A stretch of DNA of 64,000 nucleotides, taken from Gnetum montanum (taxonomy: Eukaryota > Streptophyta > Gnetopsida > Gnetales > Gnetaceae). Positions 57,809-64,000 of the stretch are shown here, piece by piece. Made by a program: the position numbers and the translations under genes. Under the pieces are notes generated by a model. That model was given only the letters and a program-made list of their open reading frames with translations, did not search any database and was not told where the DNA came from. The DNA is taken from contig MNCI01017725.1 of assembly GCA_015680685.1 (NCBI GenBank), positions 59,874 to 123,873 of the forward strand, read 5' to 3'. Positions within the stretch are counted from its first letter, which is position 1. Each line of letters begins with the position of its first letter.

Positions 57809-58616
57809 TGATGAACCGCGATATTGCATCTGCGATGTCGGATAGACCATGCGATATCGGATACCTGATATCGCAGCTTGTCTCCTTATCTATAAATAAG
57901 AGGCGACGCCCTTGGTTTCGATAGTTAGAAGTGAGTTCCTTAGCCAAACTCTTGCCAATTTTTCTCTCCAGAGTTAGAATTATTTCTGCGTGCCTGCAGT
58001 AGGAGTCATAGAGTGAACGAATCTTTATTCGAGCATTGTGTACCTGAGCACACTTTGTGTACGGTAATAAAGACGAACTTTATGATAAACCTTGCAGCAT
58101 AAAAAATAGATTAATTAGTGTTAATTATTACTTAATTCTTTCATAGTTAATTAATAATTTCTCTCACTCTACAACTCTCTTAGTGAAATACACTCAGTAC
58201 GACTTCTTCGAGCATGCATGTAGCACTTGGTAACCCAGTAACGATTATCATTTGGTAATCCCAGCAGTGTTGCACTGGTTCAAGATGTGTACGACAAGTG
58301 GGAACGGATACTAGTGTTAGGAGTACTTAGAACTTAGTAAATGAATAGTTAAATTAGATTAGTTACTTAGTTATTTCTCTCTCTTCTCCTTATTAGTGCA
58401 GGACATAGAACACATAATAGCCATAAAAATCATATGCCTCAAGCTTACTTAACCATACAACCGTGACATACAAGTAAGTTGGAGAAGACAATGATTAATC
58501 AACCCGTTATCATTCCACAAAGGTGCATAGGCACTTAGTCCTTGGAATTCAACCATATCGTAGATGAAATGCTCGTATTCGTATGGTTGAGCGTAGGGGT
58601 ACCTCGTCGCTCATCA
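57809..58616 (+). repeat. 3' LTR of A3 (LTR family 3)
   Basis: 808 bp from TGATGA to TCATCA, collinear with 49566-50381. It keeps the terminal hexamer that the 5' copy lost. TATA box TCTATAAATAAGAGG at 57889-57903. Confidence 0.88.
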
Positions 58617-61600
58617 ATGGATGTGAGAGATAGTCAAATCAAATGGCTAGATATGAAAAATATGTCATGATTTGAAGGTGGTTACAATGTTGATCCCCAG
58701 CATCACCTTCAAGCATTCCACGATGCATGTGCCCTTCAAAACATAGAGAGTGATTGGCAGAAATTGAAGCTGTTTCCTAGAATACTTGTGAATGAAGTGG
58801 AAAGCTGGTACATGTCATTGGAACATGAATTCATCAAATGTTGGAGTACCATGCTTGAAATCTTTAATAATAAATATTGGACATATTCACAAGTGTCAAA
58901 TCTAAGGAAACAAATCCAAAACTAGAAAGAAGGGACTTAAGAAACCTTCATGCAGTAATGGGCAAATATTATTCACGTTTACATAGATGCCCAAGCCACG
59001 GATTTTCATCAAAGGAATAGCTTAGGCACATGGTAAATGGGTTAAGAAGTAAAACTAGAGAGACCCTTGGGGTTTACACCCATGGAAGATTATCAGAATT
59101 GACCACCCATCGTATTTAAAGATTTATCAATCAAGTGGCCAAAGAAGAAGGGGAACTCAGAAAAAGAGAATTAGCTGAAGAGTATAGGGATCAATTAATA
59201 AGAAAGAAAGATCCATGGGTGTGTGACACCCAAGGCAAAGAAACCTTGAACCAAGCAATCCGAAAATAAACACTAACAATCCAAAATTCTGTTACTAATG
59301 TAGCCGCACAAGTAGCAAAAATGTGGGATTTAGTTGATAAAAGGTGTATCATAGTGTTAAATATTATGGAGGAAATAGTAGAGCAAGCCTTTGCAAAAGG
59401 TAAAGACAAAAGAAAGAAGAGAGAACTTGGATGCAAAGGCAAAGTTGCTTCAATAGTTGAGGTCTCAAATACCAGCTATTTAGGTGAAGAAGATTGTCTA
59501 TGTGTCAGTACAAACATCCTAAGGGATGTTGTTCAATTATGACACATCTGTAAGAAACATGGGCATACGCACTTAACTCTAAATTTGTTCAAAAACAAAT
59601 GCCCAAATGGTTACCTTATCCTTAAGGTAACTATCGATAAAACCTTCAACCAATGTACTATCCTAGTGGAGCTTTGCCACAATTGCAAGAGCACTATTAT
59701 TAGCAGTGGCAATAGCCTCAACTGTGCTATGCCACCACCTCACTAACAATATCCATAACAACAGTGAGATCCATATGGATATTTCATTCAACATCTAGTA
59801 TTTCCTGATCGTGCCACTGCCCGAGCTCCATAGTACTATTTAATGGAATACCACAAATCAATACCACCAAGGACTGATATCAACTCATATGTGCATCCAC
59901 CAATAGCTAGACCTTCTACTCAACACTTAAATCCTATGCCTCCAGTGCCACCTCCTATCACGTAAGGAAACTTTCCATCACAACCCTAACTGGAGAATGC
60001 TACAAGGGTAGTCAATATGCATGAGGGGAAGGTTACTTCTGATTCTCAACCCAAGAAATAATCATTTTTCAGAAAAAGTCCAAAAAAGACTCAATGGATG
60101 GGAAGAACATCTAATTCCACTTCATCCACATCAAGTCCTTCTCAGTGTAGTAAGCTTCCAACTTCATCAGGTTTAAATGTCACAATTTTCATGCTCACAC
60201 AAACACTAATCCATTGGATCAAGGTAGTGGCTTTCTCTATATATAAAAAAAAGAACTGATTCAGGAAGTCCCTTGATTTATCTCCAAATAGCAAGATAAA
60301 AACCATGCAAAGCTCTATCGAATTCTAGGTCTAGAGTAAATATGATATCTTAAGACATGTACAAAGCTTAGAACCTCCCACCACTAAAGAAAAGTAACAT
60401 CCATTTAGAGCTTGCAGACCAGTCAATCACAGTTTCACTTGGATAGGTGGATGATGTGAGTACTGCCATCAATGGCTGGCCCCATCCTATCAATTTTCTA
60501 ATTATTCATGTGGGGAAAAACAAGGGAGAATTCCCAATTATCATGGGAAGGACATAGCTTAGCACTATTAATGCTAAGCTTGGAATTCATGATTTGTTCT
60601 TGGAAATTTTCAATGAAGATAAAGCTAGAATCATACACAGATGAAGGGTTTCATGTATTGCATACAATGATCATGGGTGCAATTGCGTGCAAATAATTTG
60701 GACTATTAAATGAAAAGAGACTAAGGCATGTAATTAATCCTTAGAAACAAGATGTGTGTAAAATTTCCTGTATGCAGCAGCCACGCAACAAGAGGGCACC
60801 CAGTGGCTGATTACTAGTGAAGAAACTCAATCTAATAAGTACATAGAATTAGAATAATAAATGATTAGTACGTATGTTGTAGAAATAGATAAGTTGGAAA
60901 GCCTATGGAAAAGACACTCTTACCCTTAGAATAATCAAAAAGAATAAATAAACTAGGGACACTTGGAAATCCTAGATACAATGAAATCAAAACCACTAGA
61001 ATTGAAAGCCCTATTGGTAATGTTAGAATATGCATTTATGAACAACAAGAAGCTGGTAATTATCAATGCCAACTTAGACAAAGAGCATAGAGGGAAGCTA
61101 CTAGAAGTGCTCAATAGATGGCCTACAACATTCACGTGGTCTTATGATGAAATCACGAGAATTGATCCATGAATTTGTCAACACCGAATCTACACTAATT
61201 TTGTAGTTAAACCAAAACGCCAACCTCAACAAAGGCTTAATCTTAAAATTAAGGAGGTAATCAAGCAAGAATTAGAAAAATTACTAAAGGAAAAATTCAT
61301 TTATCTATTTTTGAATAGTGAATGCAGAAGTCCTTTGGTGATAGTTCCCAAAAAGGGAGGCAAATAGCATATTTGCATTGAGTTATGACTATTGAATTCA
61401 ACCACGTTTAAGGATCATTTTCCATTGCCATTTGTTGATCAAGTTCTAGACATAATTTCAAGACAAGAGTATTATAGTTTTCTGGATGCATACAATGGAT
61501 ACAATCAAATCCACATTTCCCCAAGACCAAGGGAAGACCACGTTCACCAGCCCATAAGGAACATTTGCTTATAGAAAGATGCCTTTCAGTCTTTGTAATG

Positions 61601-61935
61601 CACCAAAAACCTTCCAAAGATTGGTCTTAAGTATCCTCTAGAAGTAAATAGGAAATGGTATTGAAGTTGTTATGAATGATTTCTCCACATACATGCTAGA
61701 TTTCAAACAATCACTACACTGGCTAGAACAGGTACTTAAATGATGTGTCAAAATAAATCTAAAGCTCAACTGGCAAAAGATTCATCTTATGGTCTAGAAA
61801 GGCATAGTGTTGGGACACAAAATCTCCTAGAAGGGTATAAAGGTAAATCTTTAAAAAATCAAAGTCATCCAAAATATCACTCAATGGTTGTCGATAATAA
61901 AAGATGTAAGATCCTTTTTGAGCCATACAGGATAC
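58617..61935 (+). pseudogene. Gag, protease and partial RT of A4 (after the A3 insertion)
   Basis: Gag resumes with WLDMKNMS...FEGGYNVDPQHHLQAF, DWQKLKLFPRILVNEVESWY. It has a decayed zinc-knuckle-like HICKKHGHTH...NKCP (59541-59600) and a Pro-rich tail. The protease active site reads LSNSRSRVNMIS (about 60311), so the DSG triad is gone. RT shows SPLVIVPKKGGK, FKDHFPLPFVDQVLD and YYSFLDAYNGYNQIHI. The catalytic box is altered to MNDFST (about 61671). Stops and frame changes are frequent. The RT is cut at 61935 by the A5 LTR. This is the most decayed pol copy in the window. Confidence 0.7.
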
Positions 61936-62715
61936 TGATGAGCGGCTAGGTACCCCTATGTCCAACCATTTGAATCACAGGCATTCACATGCGATTCGGT
62001 CAAATTCTATAGACTGTAAGCACTTTGCATACACTAGACCCTAACTAGCAAACCCTTGGGTTAGAACAGTCATTGTCTTCCCAACCTCACTTGTGATTTT
62101 TATGGATTTTTTTCACTTTATCTTCTAGCAACTAATTCTTGAAATGGAAAGTAAGGAATGGAATATTACATAATCTATAATTATCCTAATCTATATCTTA
62201 ACTCTTCCTAACATAAGTATCTGATCCCATCTTCCATGCACATCTTGAGCATCCCCTAACCACTATTGGGTTACCAGACGTTAAGCATCACTGGGTGGCC
62301 AAGTGTTGGGTTTATGTACGAGATGGTCATACTTATGATTTCTACGAACTATAAAAGAGTGATGGCAATTGAAATAATAACAACGGAAACTTAAGGAATT
62401 ATTAAAGCATAGAAATATTAAAATATTAAATGCATTAAACAACTAAGTCCAATTGCTGTAAGGAATGCTTGAAAAGCTCATCTTTATTGTTGTTCACGCT
62501 AATGGGCTCAGGTACATTAGCACTTAAATAAAGAGCTGGACACCTTTCTTACACCTACTGTGGGCACTTGGAAAATATTCTAACTCTCACGGAAACAAAC
62601 TGTAAGAGCTTCACTACAACTGCCAAAAAGGTACCTAAGTGTGGCGGAAGCCCACTTATTTATAGGCTAAAACAGGCTCCATGTAAACAGGGCCACGTCG
62701 ACGCATGGACAGATG
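61936..62715 (-). repeat. LTR family 2 copy of element A5, minus strand, 5' end missing
   Basis: Reverse complement of LTR family 2. The LTR end (TCATCA) is at 61941-61936 and the TATA box (CCTATAAATAAG on the minus strand) near 62655-62666. The copy stops at 62715, before about 100 bp of the LTR start. Confidence 0.8.
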
Positions 62716-62716
62716 N
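62716..62716. other. Ambiguous base N at a structural junction
   Basis: Left of it is LTR family 2 and right of it is pro-pol sequence (homologous to 13801-13895 of A2, reversed). The N sits exactly at the switch, so the junction may be an assembly join in place of a biological deletion. Confidence 0.55.
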
Positions 62717-64000
62717 GTTTAGAAGCGAGGGTGGCATTGATAATCACCGGCTTCCCATTATGCAAAAATGCATATTCTAAGTGGGTCGGTAAGGGTTTGA
62801 GTTCCAAGGGCTCTTATTTAAAACTTTAAGGGATTTGTAACTTTCCCTAATCATCATGGTCATCAATAGCAGATACTTGTTGACGAACCTCTTCCAAATC
62901 ATCCATGCTTTCTACATAGGTGTGTACAAGCCCCTCAAATCGTTCCATGCACAAGGTGCTGCTAGTAGGATCAGCGGTCAACCACTGGGTACCTTCTTGA
63001 TTTGTGGTTGCTGCGTATAAGCATCGTTGAACTTGCAATTCCTCGATACACTGACTACATGCTTGAATAGATGTCCTCTTAGCAGACCATAGCTACTGCA
63101 CACAGTTGCACCCAGAGTCACTGTACACGGTGCATGGCACGCGCTTCTTCTCGATCTTCCCAAAAGGAGTTTCCTTTGAAATTTCAAGGGAAAGATCTCA
63201 GAGCCCCAATCTTGCATCCACCATGCTAAGCCAGGCTCTTCCCATTATGATTGGGAAGTTCCCCTTGCAATTCTCAACATAGATGATGAGGAAATCAGGA
63301 GGATAGGACCACCTGCAAATGGTGGTCACAATGTCCTCTACCAATCCCAAGGGAACAGTAATGGATTAGTCTGCCAACTCGAGCCAAATGTTGCTCTTCT
63401 TTAACAGGGGTAGGTTCCAAGTCTTGTACATGTCATGTGAAATCAAGTTGACTCCTAACCCTGAATCCAGAAGAGCTTTACATGGCTCATTTCCTACCAC
63501 CTGAAGATAAATAAGGGGCCTTCCTAGATCAGTCAATTTTTGGGGAAGATGACCTGCTTTATCCAGTCGATCATGACGTGTGTGAGCATGATCGTTTGTA
63601 CGTTAGAGGGCGTTTGGTTTGAAGGCTGCTCGAAGGGTGGAACAGTGGAGGCATTTTGAGGTTCAAAGGCACTAGTCACAGGTGTGTGTGAGGGTATGCT
63701 TAGGTTATTGGGTTGGAAAAAGGAACATTTCCATGGCTTGGCTTCCAGTCCACTCAACTGAGGAGTCGGTTGTAGGTTGATAGCCCTCGTAGCGTTGCGT
63801 TGCTGTGGCTATGATGGTATCTTCCATTGCATAGGTGAAGTAGGTGGTAGCTGAGTGGGGTGCTATTGAGTAGGAACAATAGGAGAAGGTGATGGAGGAT
63901 AGTAGAGATGTGGGCCTTCCTCCATGGGTGATTGAGACTATGGTCAAAAATATTCCGGGGGGTGGTAGTAATTCTGAAAGGTTGCATGACTGGAAGAGTC
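62717..64000 (-). pseudogene. Gag tail and protease region of A5 (minus strand, continues off the window)
   Basis: Read from 64000 to 62717, this is collinear with 12613-13895 of A2. It shows DSSSHATFQNYYHPPEYF, a Pro/Gln-rich stretch, PSNQTPSNVQTIMLTHVMID, a protease region whose active site reads DSGLGVNLIS, FPIIMGRAWL, and TQWLTADPTSSTLCM. Frame changes and stops are present. Everything from RT onward is missing between here and the LTR. Confidence 0.75.

Larger units (their letters stand above)
49566..58616 (+). mobile_element. Athila-like element A3, nearly complete, inserted in A4 gag
   Basis: A 9.05-kb element with two family 3 LTRs (49566-50381 and 57809-58616), a primer-binding site, gag, pro-pol (51425-55862) and a post-pol region without an intact env-position ORF. 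Both LTRs share the GATATC start, TATA box and CTCATCA end. No clear target duplication was found, partly because the 5' LTR terminus is mutated (ACCATAACC in place of TGATGAACC). Confidence 0.85.
47594..61935 (+). mobile_element. Athila-like element A4, split by A3 and truncated in RT
   Basis: 5' LTR (47594-48472), primer-binding site, leader and gag N-terminus (48473-49565), interruption by A3, then gag continuing at 58617 through a decayed protease and part of RT to 61935. There the minus-strand A5 LTR begins. The gag protein matches A1 on both sides of A3: the spacing between the 'SM/SL' and 'LDMKN/LDLNN' landmarks is the same 21 residues once A3 is removed. Confidence 0.75.
61936..64000 (-). 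mobile_element. Athila-like element A5, minus strand, inserted in A4
   Basis: gag tail and protease (right) plus 3' LTR (left) of a family 2 element. It interrupts A4 RT at 61935/61936, preceded by GATAC as the possible left target duplication. The other end lies beyond the window. RT, RNase H, integrase and env-position ORF are absent at the 62716 junction. Confidence 0.7.

Noticed and set aside
49556-58625. Target site duplication for A3
   Set aside because: The bases before 49566 and after 58616 (ATGGA) do not match. The 5' LTR terminus is mutated, so no claim is made.

Overview
The window looks like plant nuclear DNA, most likely from a large, repeat-rich genome such as a gymnosperm (inference). 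It is dominated by old, nested, mutation-riddled LTR retrotransposons. It holds one host gene that looks intact and several gene or LINE fragments. There is no operon structure, no CRISPR array and no recognisable rRNA or tRNA gene.

Layout. (1) 1-8338: Athila-like Ty3/gypsy element A1, with gag, no pro-pol, an env-position ORF (plant-transposon-protein domain plus long coiled coil) and a 3' LTR. (2) 8905-9250: LINE reverse transcriptase remnant. (3) 9257-9806 plus 36473-36914: a related LTR split in two by a 26.7-kb insertion, with the 5-bp target duplication CCTAG on both sides. (4) 9807-36467: that insertion, Athila-like element A2. It carries a second, Tat/Ogre-like element T1 (16803-33676) inside it. 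(5) 39370-42267, minus strand: a six-exon inositol polyphosphate 5-phosphatase gene whose splice phases and catalytic motifs are all intact. (6) 44127-47250: two LINE-type remnants. (7) 47594-61935: Athila-like element A4, split inside gag by element A3 (49566-58616). (8) 61936-64000: the minus-strand element A5.

The most striking region is T1. Its protease exon ends in a consensus 5' splice site (20851/20852) and its RT exon begins after a 3' splice site (27051/27052) in matching phase. This outlines a 6.2-kb PR-RT intron. On the opposite strand inside the intron lies a seven-exon gene (26404-21589) whose exons join in phase over roughly 1,026 codons. It encodes a lysine-rich N-terminus, a degenerate FCP1/NIF phosphatase-like domain, a plant-transposon-protein-like domain, a coiled coil and an acidic tail. 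The Athila-like elements carry a similar transposon-protein plus coiled-coil pair, but in sense orientation after pol. T1 has also lost gag. In its place sit fragments of two host-type genes, an AN1 zinc-finger protein and a TRAPPC12-like TPR protein.

Most element ORFs keep one reading frame over kilobases and are broken mainly by TAG/TGA/TAA codons that can be explained by C-to-T or G-to-A transitions, as expected for methylated, silenced DNA. Family and clade names come from motif recognition by eye. No database search was run.
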